Assembly: GCA_046160865.1 (NCBI GenBank)
Contig: JBJXHG010000050.1
Span: 1 to 64,000, forward strand
Source of the DNA: JBJXHG01 sp046160865
Lineage (GTDB): Bacteria > Planctomycetota > UBA1135 > GCA-002686595
Direction of reading: 5' to 3'
Length of the DNA stretch: 64,000 nt
Under the pieces are notes generated by a model. That model was not told the origin of the DNA. It ran no database searches and was given only the letters and a program-made list of their open reading frames with translations. Below are positions 18,116 through 27,900 of the stretch, piece by piece (position 1 is the stretch's first letter; each line of letters begins with the position of its first letter). The translations under genes were made by a program, and so were the position numbers.

Positions 18116-18284
18116 AGCGTGCTCACCACCTCGACGCACGCGCCGATCACTACGCCCTACCGCGGTTCCGCCGACTCGTTCGGAGCAAAGCGTTGGATCG
18201 GAGTCGATCCTCGCGGACCAACCAGGTCAGCTCCGGGCGAGTTGGCGCAACCGCAGCAGGAGGTGGTGAGAGATGCGGGCGAGC
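18116..18284. repeat. Truncated family A element, copy 7
   Basis: The left end is worn (GTGCTCACCACC). The core CGGAGCAAAGCGTTGGATCGG, GACCAACCAGGTC and the right end GGTGGTGAGAGATGCGGGC are present. The segment that should pair with TTGGATCGGAGTCGATCC is missing between CTCCGG and GCGAGTTGG, so one hairpin arm has been deleted. Confidence 0.7.
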
Positions 18285-18446
18285 AGCCCGTGGTGAGCGT
18301 GCTTCGAGTTCGAAATCGGTCCGTTTGCGTCGGCGCAAGGAGCGAGACCGCAGGCGAATCGTCGAGATTCGCCGAGGATCGAGCGACGGAGCGCCGGCGC
18401 GAACGGGCCGATTTCGGACCGAATGAGTTTCGCCACGGGCTGCTAG
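18280..18446. repeat. Palindromic element family B, copy 2
   Basis: 167 bp bounded by CGAG and CTAG. Arms begin CAGCCCGTGGTGA and end CGCCACGGGCTG. The central block GGAGCGAGACCGCAGGCGAA is identical to the other copies, while the arms carry AAATCGG on both sides where copies 1 and 3 have AAAGTGG / AAAGCGG. Confidence 0.83.
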
Positions 18447-18472
18447 CCCGCATTTCTCACCACGGCGCGAGC
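18443..18472. repeat. Family A terminal fragment, copy 8
   Basis: CTAGCCCGCATTTCTCACCACG follows directly after family B copy 2 and then ends. Only one terminus remains. The 504-bp gap between genes here holds copies 7, B2 and this fragment and no gene. Confidence 0.7.
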
Positions 18473-18526
18473 GGATGGCGCCGTCGGCGCCGCTTTTCAC
18501 GCGCGGTGTCGAGTGGGTTGCCAGCG

Positions 18527-19351
18527 TCACGCGCCGAGCTCGGCATCGATGCGCGGCACAGCGGCCTCGACGAGTTCGCCGAACGAGCGCGCGCTGGCGC
18601 GCCCGACCGCGAGCACGTCGTCGTGCGACAACGGCTGCGTCGCGATGCCCGCCGCGTGGTTCGTCAGACACGAGATCGCAGCGACGCGCGCGCCGGCGGC
18701 GTGCGCGGCAGCGGCTTCAACGACGGTGCTCATGCCGACGGCGTCCGCGCCGAGCCACGCGAGCATGCGTATCTCGGCCGGTGTCTCGTAGCTCGGCCCG
18801 AGCACGCCGGCATACACGCCCGAGTGCAGCTCGACACCGGTGCTCTCGGCGGCGCGCGCCAGCGCGTCGCCGATGCGCGTATCGTACGCGAATGACGTGC
18901 GCGCGCTGCGCACGAGCGCAGTCCGACCCTGCAAGTTGACGTGATCGACGATGCGCAGGAACGAGCCGGGTCGCCACTCGCGCCGGATGCTGCCGGCCGC
19001 ATTGGTGAGCAGCGCGGCGGAGCAACCGATCTCGACGCAGGCGCGCAGCGAGCGTGCCACCTCGAGCGTGGATCGGCCCTCGTACAGGTGCACCCGGCCT
19101 TGCTGCAGCAACACACGCACGCCCGCGAGCTCGCCGATCACGAACCGTCCTTCGTGGCCGGGCACTGTGCTCTGCGGCATGCCCTCGAGGTCCGCGAAAG
19201 CGACCGAATGCGCGTTCCGTACACGCTCTACGAGCGCGCCGAGTCCGGAACCGAGCACGATCACGAGGTGCGCGCCGCTCAATCCGGCGCGCCGCATCGA
19301 CGCTGCCAGCACCATGTCCGTCTCGCCCACGCTGCTCGATGTCACCTGCAA
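18527..19351 (-). CDS. punA: Purine-nucleoside phosphorylase
   Basis: About 274 residues. The trimeric PNP family marks are present: VIVLGSGLGAL (phosphate loop, about 31-40), PGHEGRFVIGEL, LLQQGRVHLYEG, LLTNAAGSI and the late NHAAGI. It cleaves purine nucleosides with phosphate to give base and (deoxy)ribose-1-phosphate in the cytosol. The start is uncertain: TTG at 19351, GTG at 19345 or ATG at 19315 are all in frame before the conserved region. It lies 13 bp downstream of phosphopentomutase, which uses its sugar product. Confidence 0.93.
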   Translation of the reverse strand: MQVTSSSVGETDMVLAASMRRAGLSGAHLVIVLGSGLGALVERVRNAHSVAFADLEGMPQSTVPGHEGRFVIGELAGVRVLLQQGRVHLYEGRSTLEVARSLRACVEIGCSAALLTNAAGSIRREWRPGSFLRIVDHVNLQGRTALVRSARTSFAYDTRIGDALARAAESTGVELHSGVYAGVLGPSYETPAEIRMLAWLGADAVGMSTVVEAAAAHAAGARVAAISCLTNHAAGIATQPLSHDDVLAVGRASARSFGELVEAAVPRIDAELGA

Positions 19352-19364
19352 CGCCTCGCGCGCT

Positions 19365-20531
19365 TCAGCCCAGCTCCGCGAGGAACGAGCGTCCCGACCC
19401 GGTCGGCAAGAGCTTCAACGCCGCCTCGACGGTCGCACCGACGTCCGCGAACGTCGCGCGGGTGCCGAGCTCGACGCCCGCACGAACGTTGGGGCCGGTG
19501 GCGAGGACGGGCACGTACTCACGCGTGTGATCGGTGCCGGCGTGTGTCGGATCGTTGCCGTGGTCCGCGGTGATCAGCACGAGGTCGTCCGCGCCGAGCG
19601 CTTGCTCCAGCACTGCGAAGTCGACGTCGAACTCCTCGAGCGCCCGACGGTATCCGCGCGCGTCGCGCCGGTGTCCGTAGAGCATGTCGAAGTCGACCAG
19701 ATTGACGAACACGAGGCCGCGGTCGAGCGTGCGCGCGAGCTCGATCGTCGTGCGCATTCCGTCGCGATTGCCCTCGGTGTGGATCGCGCGCGTGACGCCG
19801 CGGCCCGCGAAGATGTCTTCGATCTTGCCGACTCCGACGACGGGCACTCCCGAGCGCGAGAGGCGATCGAGCACGGTCTCGCGCGGCGGCGGCATCGAAA
19901 AATCGCGCCGGTTGTACGTGCGGCGATACGCGCCAACCGGACCGACGAACGGGCGCGCGATCACTCGTCCGATCCCGTAAGGATCGACGAGCTGGCGCGC
20001 GATGCGGCAGATCTCGTAGAGCCGCTCGAGACCGAAGTGCTCCTCGTGCGCTGCGACCTGAAACACGCTGTCGGCGCTCGTGTACACGATCGGCTTGCCC
20101 GTGGCGACGTGCTCGGCACCGAAGCGCGCGATCACCTCCGTGCCCGAAGCCGGAGCGTTGCACAAGATCCCCGGAAGTCCGCCGCGCTCCAGGAACGGCT
20201 CGACGATCTCCGGTGGAAACCCGCGCGGGAACGTCGGAAACGCTTCGTCGAGCGCGCAGCCCATCATTTCCCAGTGTCCGGTCGACGTGTCCTTGCCCGG
20301 CGAGGACTGGCTGGCGCGGCCAAACGCGCCCGACGGGCGCAGCGGACGCGCGAGCGACGTGACACCCGGCACCGCACCGAGTCCGAGTGCGATCAGCCGC
20401 GGCGCGTCCAATCCTCCGGCGCTCGCGACGAGGTGGTCGAGCGTGTGCGCACCTGCATCGCCGAAGCGCTCCGCGTCCGGCAGCGCGCCGACGCCGAGCG
20501 AATCGAGGACGATCAAGAAAACGCGGCGCAT
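19365..20531 (-). CDS. deoB: Phosphopentomutase
   Basis: 388 residues, the usual length. It opens MRRVFLIVLDSLGVGALPDA, with the metal-binding Asp10, and keeps later alkaline-phosphatase-superfamily blocks including TGHWEMMG, YTSADSVFQVAAHEE, FVNLVDFDMLYGHRRD and the manganese site TADHGNDPTHAGTDHTRE. It interconverts (deoxy)ribose-1- and -5-phosphate. Gene order deoB-punA makes a compact nucleoside-salvage operon; no thymidine phosphorylase or deoxyribose aldolase gene is in the window. Confidence 0.96.
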   Translation of the reverse strand: MRRVFLIVLDSLGVGALPDAERFGDAGAHTLDHLVASAGGLDAPRLIALGLGAVPGVTSLARPLRPSGAFGRASQSSPGKDTSTGHWEMMGCALDEAFPTFPRGFPPEIVEPFLERGGLPGILCNAPASGTEVIARFGAEHVATGKPIVYTSADSVFQVAAHEEHFGLERLYEICRIARQLVDPYGIGRVIARPFVGPVGAYRRTYNRRDFSMPPPRETVLDRLSRSGVPVVGVGKIEDIFAGRGVTRAIHTEGNRDGMRTTIELARTLDRGLVFVNLVDFDMLYGHRRDARGYRRALEEFDVDFAVLEQALGADDLVLITADHGNDPTHAGTDHTREYVPVLATGPNVRAGVELGTRATFADVGATVEAALKLLPTGSGRSFLAELG

Positions 20532-20574
20532 CGCGAGCGAGCCGGAGGGAACGGCGTTCCGAGCCTGCCCGACA

Positions 20575-20808
20575 TCAACCCTTCCTGCTGGCGAGCGCGC
20601 GCTGGATGGTCGTGCGGACCTGCTGATCCATGTCTTCCACCCACTCGGGCCCGAAATCGCGCTCGAGCAGATCGCGCTCGGAGAACTCGTAGCGGCCGGA
20701 GCGCGGGTCGAAGTCGAACTGGTAGTCGTGCTCGCTGCCGTCGTCTTCGGCGACCATCACGAGCACGATGTTGTTCGGGGCGTCCAGCTCGATGCGAAAG
20801 GTGGCCAT
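20575..20808 (-). CDS. Small acidic protein, paralogue of the gene at 48014
   Basis: 77 residues from MATFRIELDAPNN. I do not recognise a named family. The second half (YQFDFDPRSGRYEFSERDLL) closely matches the 79-residue product at 48014-48253 (YGIPFNRASGRYTFEEIDVL), and both continue with a D-F-G motif and an amphipathic C-terminal helix. It lies 43 bp upstream of deoB on the same strand, so co-transcription is possible. The frame stays open upstream but that stretch looks non-coding. Confidence 0.65.
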   Translation of the reverse strand: MATFRIELDAPNNIVLVMVAEDDGSEHDYQFDFDPRSGRYEFSERDLLERDFGPEWVEDMDQQVRTTIQRALASRKG

Positions 20809-21001
20809 GCAGGGAATCGCTCCGTAGTTCGGCTTGCAGACGCGCGACATCATAGCGGCGCCCGCGCACGTCGAGATCACCTCGGCCGCGCAGTTTTCGA
20901 AGCCGCCGTGGACTGCGCGCGAGCCGAGCTTATGAGGCTCCCAGCGAGGCGCGGCGTTGTGTTCGCTGGACCAACAGCCACAGCCGCATTTCAATGCTGT
21001 C

Positions 21002-22183
21002 GTGAGGGGCTCGATCGAGGACGCGCGCAGGAAGAATGGGCTGTGGTCAGCCCTCGCGCTGACGGTCTACCTGTGCAGCGCGTGCGCTTCGTGGAAACCG
21101 CGCGCGGAATACGAGGGCTGGACGCTCTATGCGCAGGACTCGCTCCCGGTCGACCCGGCCGAGTTTCAGCACGCATTCGATCCCGCGATGATCGTGGTCC
21201 AGCGCGAGCTCGGCCCGTTCGAACGCTCGGTGCGCGTGTACGCGTGGGACGAAGGAACGCGCTCGATCGAGCCGGGGACCGAGCAGATCCAAGATGCCGG
21301 CGAAGGCCTCCTGCACGAAGTCCCCGGCATCGGCCCCGCGCGCGTGCGGGCATTCCACGCGCGCGACGACGGATTCTTCGGCCCACCGTCCGGCGTGTTC
21401 GTGGGCAAGCCAGAAGCGGGGACGGCCGCACACGAGCTCGTGCATGCGCGCCTCGCCGAGGACGCGCGCACGTATCCACTGTGGCTCGAGGAGGGTCTCG
21501 CGTGCGTGATCGGCGACGGCTTCCTCGCACGCGACGGCTGGGTGATCGACGGCCTCGCCTGCTGGCCGCTCGCGCAGCTGCGCCAGCAGAGCATCGACGA
21601 TGACGAGTTCGACTTCTTGCTCGGGCTGCACGCCGAGGACGTCTCGTCCGTGCGCGACAACGTGCTCGTGCACTTCGTCGGTTGGGCGATCGTGTTCGAT
21701 CTCTACCGCGAGACCGGCGGCATCGACTGGCCGGCTTGGCGCGCACGCTATCGACAAGGCATCACGATCCAAGAGGCGCGCGAGCGGCTGCAGCGCTCGA
21801 TCTCGGAAGAGACCGTGCTCGCTTGGCTCGACCGTCTCGGCGATCCAGACCCCAACGTGCGACTCGCGACGGCCAAGGGAGTGTGGAAGCTGCGCTCCAC
21901 GGCGATCGTGCAACGGCTGCTCGATCGACTCGAGAAGGAATCGGTCCCCGAAGTACGCGTTGGACTCGCGATCAATGCGCTCGCGGCCGCGGGCGAGCAG
22001 CGCTTGCCGCCGCACGTCGCGGGCCGAATGTGGCGCATGACGTGGCCCGTGCTGCGTCGCGAGACGCTCGAGGTGGCGGAGGAGCAAGCCGCGCTGACCG
22101 CGCTCTTCCGTTCGATCCGCGTGCGGACGAATCGGCCGCCGCAGGACGAGCTCGAGGCGCTGCGCCGCTTCTGGGCCGAGTGA
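21002..22183 (+). CDS. Lipoprotein with peptidase MA-like (HExxH) and HEAT-like domains
   Basis: About 393 residues. From the proposed GTG start an N-terminal region leads into a lipobox (LALTVYLCSAC). The body has AAHELVHARLAE with a downstream LWLEEGLA, the HExxH...E arrangement of gluzincins. The last 130 residues contain helical HEAT-like repeats (DPNVRLATAKGVWKL, then VPEVRVGLAINAL). It would be an outer- or inner-membrane lipoprotein peptidase or a dead relative. The start is uncertain because the frame continues upstream to 20957. It has the same domain logic as the protein at 14255. Confidence 0.65.
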   Translation: MRGSIEDARRKNGLWSALALTVYLCSACASWKPRAEYEGWTLYAQDSLPVDPAEFQHAFDPAMIVVQRELGPFERSVRVYAWDEGTRSIEPGTEQIQDAGEGLLHEVPGIGPARVRAFHARDDGFFGPPSGVFVGKPEAGTAAHELVHARLAEDARTYPLWLEEGLACVIGDGFLARDGWVIDGLACWPLAQLRQQSIDDDEFDFLLGLHAEDVSSVRDNVLVHFVGWAIVFDLYRETGGIDWPAWRARYRQGITIQEARERLQRSISEETVLAWLDRLGDPDPNVRLATAKGVWKLRSTAIVQRLLDRLEKESVPEVRVGLAINALAAAGEQRLPPHVAGRMWRMTWPVLRRETLEVAEEQAALTALFRSIRVRTNRPPQDELEALRRFWAE

Positions 22184-22246
22184 GCGCGGTCGCACGCGCC
22201 GACACCTCGCCGGGCTTCGGGCCGCGACGAGGTCTTGGGACGTGCG

Positions 22247-23392
22247 CTACCCGCGCGAGAGGATCTCCGCGAGCACGTTCCGCGCCGACTCGCCGCACGC
22301 ACGCTGCTCGACGATCGCGCGGCAGTAGTTGCGCACGAGCGGATGCGCGCGCACGTTCGCGAGCAGCGACCACTGCGCCGCCTTGCGCACGGTCTCCGCC
22401 TTCGCGCGCAGCTCGTCCGAACTCGCGGACAGCTCGAGCGCGTCCACGAGCCGCCGGATCGGCGCGAACTCGCCCGTGGCGAAGAACGTGGCCCACAGGT
22501 GATCCACGTGCTCGGGCTCGACGATCGGGTCCGTGAGCACGTCGCGGCGCGGCTCTGCGACGAGCCGCGCGAGCGCGCGTTCGTCGTCGGCACTCAGGCT
22601 CGGGAGCAGTGCCTTCACGTCGCAATCGAGACTCGCCATGAGCTGCAAGACGGCGTGCTGCGCGCGGACGTCGAGCTCACCGTAGCGTGCGGCGAGCAGC
22701 GGCAAGAGCCAACGGTTGCGTTCGAAGATCGCACGGAAGAACACCTGCTGAATGCGCACCGTGCTCGCGCGCTTCTCGCCCTCGGATTCGAACATCAGGC
22801 AGAACGCCGGAATCGCCTGCTCGGGACGCTGCGCACCGAAGTAGCCGGTCATCCACGCGCTGAGCTCGTCCGCCGATTTCCATGGCGCGGTCGTGTCCGG
22901 CTCGACGAGCTCGATCGACGCCTCTGAACGCGCCTGCTCGCTGCCGACGAGATCGCGCATCACGACGGTTACGGTGTACCGGCCGAGCGGCGCGCGTGCA
23001 TCGAAGTGCATCTGGACCTCGTCGCGCGCGAGGAGCCCGTCGCCGCCGTGCGCCGGTCCGTCCCATGTCGTCGCGTCGAGCTTGTCGAGGAGCACGCTGC
23101 CGTCCGCCGCGGTGATCTTCACGTCGTGACGCACACGTGCGCGCCCTGCGTCGTCGCGCGCGTAGCCGTGGAACACCGCGTGGATCGCGAACGTTTGCGC
23201 GCGAAACACCGTGCTCGACACCGAGAGCGACGGCCCGGTGCCGGACGGCGTGTGATTCCAACGGTCGCGCAGCGCGGCGTCCGCGCTCACGATCACCAAG
23301 CAGCCGAACTCGTTCGGCAACACGTGCTGCGGCGGCCCGGCGGCAGCCACGCACAGCGCGGCGATCGCGAACCGAGCGAGCGCGACCCTCAC
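22247..23392 (-). CDS. Exported hypothetical protein, 381 aa
   Basis: I recognise no family. A signal peptide (MRVALARFAIAALCVAAAG) is followed by a beta-rich N-terminal half that reads like an Ig/macroglobulin-type domain (SSTVFRAQTFAIHAVFHGY, VRHDVKITAADGSVLL, APLGRYTVTVVMRDLVG). An alpha-helical C-terminal half follows, with repeats resembling HEAT/TPR helices. It probably lies in the periplasm. The stop lies 64 bp from the stop of the convergent lipoprotein gene. The next gene on the same strand begins 22 bp upstream of its start. Confidence 0.65.
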   Translation of the reverse strand: MRVALARFAIAALCVAAAGPPQHVLPNEFGCLVIVSADAALRDRWNHTPSGTGPSLSVSSTVFRAQTFAIHAVFHGYARDDAGRARVRHDVKITAADGSVLLDKLDATTWDGPAHGGDGLLARDEVQMHFDARAPLGRYTVTVVMRDLVGSEQARSEASIELVEPDTTAPWKSADELSAWMTGYFGAQRPEQAIPAFCLMFESEGEKRASTVRIQQVFFRAIFERNRWLLPLLAARYGELDVRAQHAVLQLMASLDCDVKALLPSLSADDERALARLVAEPRRDVLTDPIVEPEHVDHLWATFFATGEFAPIRRLVDALELSASSDELRAKAETVRKAAQWSLLANVRAHPLVRNYCRAIVEQRACGESARNVLAEILSRG

Positions 23393-23414
23393 GCCGACGA
23401 GCGTTCGCAGGCGC

Positions 23415-23843
23415 TCACTTCGACGTAGCGTCCTTCGCGGCGCGCTCGAGTTCGTCGAGCTTCTTGCTCAGCTCGCTGGTGAAGCTGTTCCAAGAGTCGG
23501 CGCCGACGTCCTTCCACCGCGCGAGCTCTTCTGCCACGGCCTTGCGCTCGTCCTCGAGGCTCTCCACGAGCTTCTCGAGCTGCGCCTTCGCGTCGCCGGT
23601 CGCGCTCTTCGCATCCTCCTTCAACGCTTGGATCTTCGGATCGAGCTCCTGGAGTTGCTGTTCGGCGGCCTTCTGGAACGCCTGCTTCTTCTCCGCGAGC
23701 AGTTCCTTGGCCGACTGCACCGTCTCCTTCGCGTTCTGAACGAGCTCCTGCTGCTTCGAGTCGGGCGCCGACTCGCCGCTGCAGGCGGCGCAAGCCAGCG
23801 CGATCACCATCACGTTCCTGCACATCGGAATGAGTCGCAACAT
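23415..23843 (-). CDS. Coiled-coil lipoprotein, 142 aa
   Basis: The start MLRLIPMCRNVMVIAL gives a lipoprotein signal with lipobox LACAAC. The mature part is almost wholly a charged coiled coil rich in Glu, Lys, Ala and Gln (QNAKETVQSAKELLAEKKQA and onward to DELERAAKDATSK). Such proteins often act as periplasmic spacers, but nothing more specific can be said. It is upstream of the 22247-23392 gene on the same strand and divergent from the ABC transporter genes. Confidence 0.7.
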   Translation of the reverse strand: MLRLIPMCRNVMVIALACAACSGESAPDSKQQELVQNAKETVQSAKELLAEKKQAFQKAAEQQLQELDPKIQALKEDAKSATGDAKAQLEKLVESLEDERKAVAEELARWKDVGADSWNSFTSELSKKLDELERAAKDATSK

Positions 23844-23988
23844 AGGTCGTACTCCGGCGCCTTCGTCGCGGCGCCTCGAGACTCTGCCACGTCTACGTGC
23901 AGGCGTAACGCGCCGCACGTTTCGCTGTAATCATAAGGAAGGCGAACCGGCGACGCGTCGACGACCTCTACCTCCAAGCGATCCCCCC

Positions 23989-24900
23989 ATGCTCTCGATC
24001 CGACAACTCGTGAAGGTGTATCCAGGTCCCGTGGCAGCTCTCCAGGGAGTCGACCTCGACGTGGAAAGCGGCATGTTCGGGTTGCTCGGACCGAACGGCG
24101 CCGGCAAGTCGACCCTGATGAAGATCCTCGCGGGCTTGCTCGAGCCGACGTCCGGCTCGGTGAAGCTCGACGGCGTGGACATCGTCACGGATCCCCGCCG
24201 CATCTGGACGAAGCTCGGCTATCTGCCGCAGGACTTCGGCTTCTACCCGCACTTGACGGGGCGCGCGATGCTCGCGCACCTCTTGCGCCTCAAGGGAGTG
24301 CACAGTCCGTCCGGTCTGAAGCGCTACGTGAGTTCGCTGCTCGAGCAGGTCAACCTCGCGTCCGCCGCCGATCGCAAGGTGAAGACGTACTCCGGCGGCA
24401 TGCGCCAGCGTCTCGGCATCGCACAAGCGATCGCCGGCGATCCGCGCCTCATCATCGTCGACGAGCCGACGGCCGGCCTCGATCCCGAGGAACGGCTGCG
24501 CTTCTACCACTTGCTCGCCGAGCTCGCCGAGGGCCGCATCGTCCTGCTCTCGACGCACATCGTCGAAGACGTATCCGTGCTCTGCTCGCGCTTCGCGATC
24601 ATTCGCAGTGGCAAGCTGCTTTCGCTCACGTCGCCCTCGGAAGCGCGCTCGACGATCGACGGCACCATCTATGACGGCGTCGTCGACAAGATCGAGCTCG
24701 CGCCGCTGCGCGCGCAGCACCAAGTCATCCAGTCGCTCCTGTTCGAAGGCCGCCACCGCGTACGCGTCTTCGCGCCGCACGGGAATCCGCCGGCCGGCTT
24801 CGCGGCGAGCAAGGCGACGCTCGAGGACGCCTATCTCGTGCTCATGCGGCAGAGCGGCGCGAATGCCGCGCAAGGCTCGCTGGCCGGAGTGCCGGCGTGA
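23989..24900 (+). CDS. ABC transporter ATP-binding subunit (ABC-2 type exporter)
   Basis: 303 residues from MLSIRQLVKVYPG. Walker A GPNGAGKS (34-41), signature SGGMRQR (135-141), Walker B LIIVDE (154-159) and the His switch in LLSTHIVED are intact. The tail of about 80 residues resembles DRA/Nod-type exporter ATPases. It energises the permease encoded immediately downstream; its TGA stop overlaps that GTG start (GTGA). The substrate is unknown. An open frame upstream to 23830 is not conserved-looking. Confidence 0.93.
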   Translation: MLSIRQLVKVYPGPVAALQGVDLDVESGMFGLLGPNGAGKSTLMKILAGLLEPTSGSVKLDGVDIVTDPRRIWTKLGYLPQDFGFYPHLTGRAMLAHLLRLKGVHSPSGLKRYVSSLLEQVNLASAADRKVKTYSGGMRQRLGIAQAIAGDPRLIIVDEPTAGLDPEERLRFYHLLAELAEGRIVLLSTHIVEDVSVLCSRFAIIRSGKLLSLTSPSEARSTIDGTIYDGVVDKIELAPLRAQHQVIQSLLFEGRHRVRVFAPHGNPPAGFAASKATLEDAYLVLMRQSGANAAQGSLAGVPA

Positions 24901-27900
24901 GCTTGCGCCGCACGTTCGAAGTCTTCCGTCTCGATCTCGCGCACAGCATCAAGCGTCCACTGTTCTGGATCTTGGTGCTCCTGCTCGCGGTGACGGCCTA
25001 TTTCCTCACGAGCGGCAACGTGCAGCTCGCGTCGGGCGATTCCGACGTCGGAGGCACGAAGGCGCACTTGACGTCCGAGTTCGCTCTGGCGCGCATCCTC
25101 GTGCTGCTCGTGTTCCTGCTCTACACGTTCTTCGTCGCGGTGGGCGCCGGCCTCGTCGTGATCCGCGACGAGGAGACGAAGGTCGGCGAAGTGCTGCACG
25201 GCACTCCGCTCACCACCAGCGAGTACGTGTGGGGCAAGTTCCTCGCGGTGCTCACGGCCTTCACGGTGGTGCTCGCGGTGCAGCTCGGCTGCCACATGCT
25301 GTCGCAACACGTGCTCGCCGACGCGGAGACGGCCGAGTTCATCGGACCGTTCGAACTGTGGAACTACGCGCGCCCGGCGATCGTGCTGTGCATGCCGATG
25401 ATCGTGTTCTTCGCGGGCACGAGCTTCGCGCTCGGTGCGATCACGCGGCGGCCGATCCTCGTTTTCTTCGCGCCGACCGCGTTCTTCCTCGCGTGCATCT
25501 TCTTCGTGTGGAACTGGTCGCCGACCTGGCTCGACCCGCGCATCAATCGCGCGCTGATGCTCGTCGACCCGACGGGCTTCCGCTGGCTGAACGAGACTTG
25601 GCTCAAAGTCGATCGCGGCGTCGCGTTCTACAACACACAGCGCGTGGGACTCGACGTCCCGTTCGTGATCTCGCGCTGGATCGTCGTGGCGATCGGCATC
25701 GGATCGGTGCTCTTCGCCGAGCGCCGGCTCGCCGCATCACTGCGCGGCCGTGTCGTCGTGAGCACGAAGCGGAAGCCGGCTGCTGCGACTCCCGTGATCG
25801 CGAGCGAGCTCGAACGCGCCGAGATGCGTCCGATCGGCTTCCTGCGCGAGGTGCACGAGATCGCGCGCGTCGAGCTGCGCGAGCTGCGGACGTCACCCGG
25901 TCTCTACCTCTTCGTTCCTTTGATCGTCCTGGAGCTCATCGGTGTCTCGATGAGCCGACTCGGCGCTTTCGACACGCCGGCGCTGTCGACGTCGGGCACG
26001 CTCGCGGCTGAGAGCATGGGCATCGTCACGGTCCTCGTGTGCTTGCTGCTCTTCTTCTACATGGTCGAGTCGCTGGTCCGCGAGCGCGCGCGCGGACTCG
26101 CCGCGATCTACTACGCGACGCCCGTGCGTACCGCGTCGCTGCTGTTCGGCAAGACGATCGCGAACAGCTTCGTCGGCGTCGTCGTGCTGATCGCTGCGTT
26201 CCTCGCCAACGTCATCGTGCTCGCGATCCAAGGCCAGGTGGGCCTGCAGCTGAGCCCGTTCTTGCTCCTCTGGGGAGGCTGCCTCGTCCCGACGTTCATC
26301 GTGTGGTGCAGCTTCATCGCACTCGTGTTCGCCATCAGCCAGAACCGCTATGCGACGTACGCCGTCGCGATCGGCGCGCTGATCCTGACTGGATATCTGC
26401 AGGCTCGAGGCCACATGAACTGGGTCGGCAATTGGCCGCTGTGGGGTGCGCTGAGCTGGAGCGACATGAGTCCGCTCGTTCTGTGGAAGAAGCAACTGCT
26501 CCTCAATCGCGCGTTCGTCCTGTCGCTCGCCGTTCTGTTCACCGTGATCGCGGTGCGCTTCTACGGGCGGCGCGACCGCGACTGGATCAGCACGCTACGC
26601 GGCTTCGCGCCGGTTCCGCTGCTCAAGGCGACGCTGCGGCTGTCGCCGGTCATCGCCGTACCGCTCGTGCTCGGCATCTGGCTCTATACCGACGTGCGAG
26701 CCGGCTTCCAGAGCGACGCAGCCGACAAGAAGGCCAAGGATTACTGGCGCAAGAACCTCGCGACATGGAAGGACGCGCCGCTGCCGTCCACGACGGATGT
26801 CGAGGTCGACTTGGAGATCGATCCGGCGCGGCGCTGGTTGAGCAGCAAAGGCACGTTGACGCTGCGCAACGACGAGACCGAGCCGTTGCGCCAAATTCCG
26901 CTCACGTCTGGCGCGCACTGGGAGAACGTGTCTTGGACACTCGACGGCGAGAAGATCGAGCCGGAGAACCGCGCCGGCCTGTACGTGGTCACGCCGAAGG
27001 AGCCGCTCGCACCCGGCGCTTCGTTGAAGCTCGGCTTCGCGTTCGACGGCTACTCGCCAAAAGGCGCGACGGAAAACGGGGGTGGCGCGGGCGAGTTCGT
27101 GATCGACGGTGGAGTGGTGCTGACGAGCTTCAGCCCGAGCTTCACTCCGCTGCTCGGATTCCGCGAGGGCGTCGGCGTCGACGAGGACAATCGAACCGAC
27201 GCGAAGGAGTACGCCGACGACTTCTACGTCGGCCAAACGGACTCCGTGTTCGGCATGAACCAACCGTTCACGACGCAGATGCGCGTCACCGCACCAGCGG
27301 ATTACACCGTGAACGGCGTCGGCGAGCTCATCTCGAGTGAAGAGCACGACGGCAAGCGCACCGTCCTGTGGAAAAGCGATCATCCGGTCACGTTTTTCAA
27401 CGTGATCGCGGGACGCTGGGCCGTGAAGCGCGGCGAAGGCACCGCGATCTACTACCACCCCGAGCACGATTACAACCTCGACGAGATGTTGCGCGCGCTC
27501 GACGGCGCACGGCGCTACTACTCGGAGTGGTTCTATCCGTACCCGTGGAAGGAGCTGAAGATCTCCGAGTTCCCCGACTATGCGCAGTACGCGCAGGGCT
27601 TCGCGACGAACATCTCGTTCTCGGAAGGCATCGGCTTCCTCACGAAGAGCGACAAGAAGAGCGCCGTCGCGCTGTTGGTCGTCAGCCACGAAGCTGCACA
27701 CCAGTGGTGGGGCAACATCCTCAATCCCGGCCAAGGGCCTGGCGGCAACATCCTGTCGGAAGGCATGGCCCACTTCTCGACCGCGCTCTTGCTCGAAGAG
27801 CTTCGCGGCGCGCAGCAGCGCATCGAATTCTTGAAGGGCATCGAGGATCGCTACGGCGACACGCGCCAGGTCGACAGCGAACGGCCGCTCGTCAAGATCG

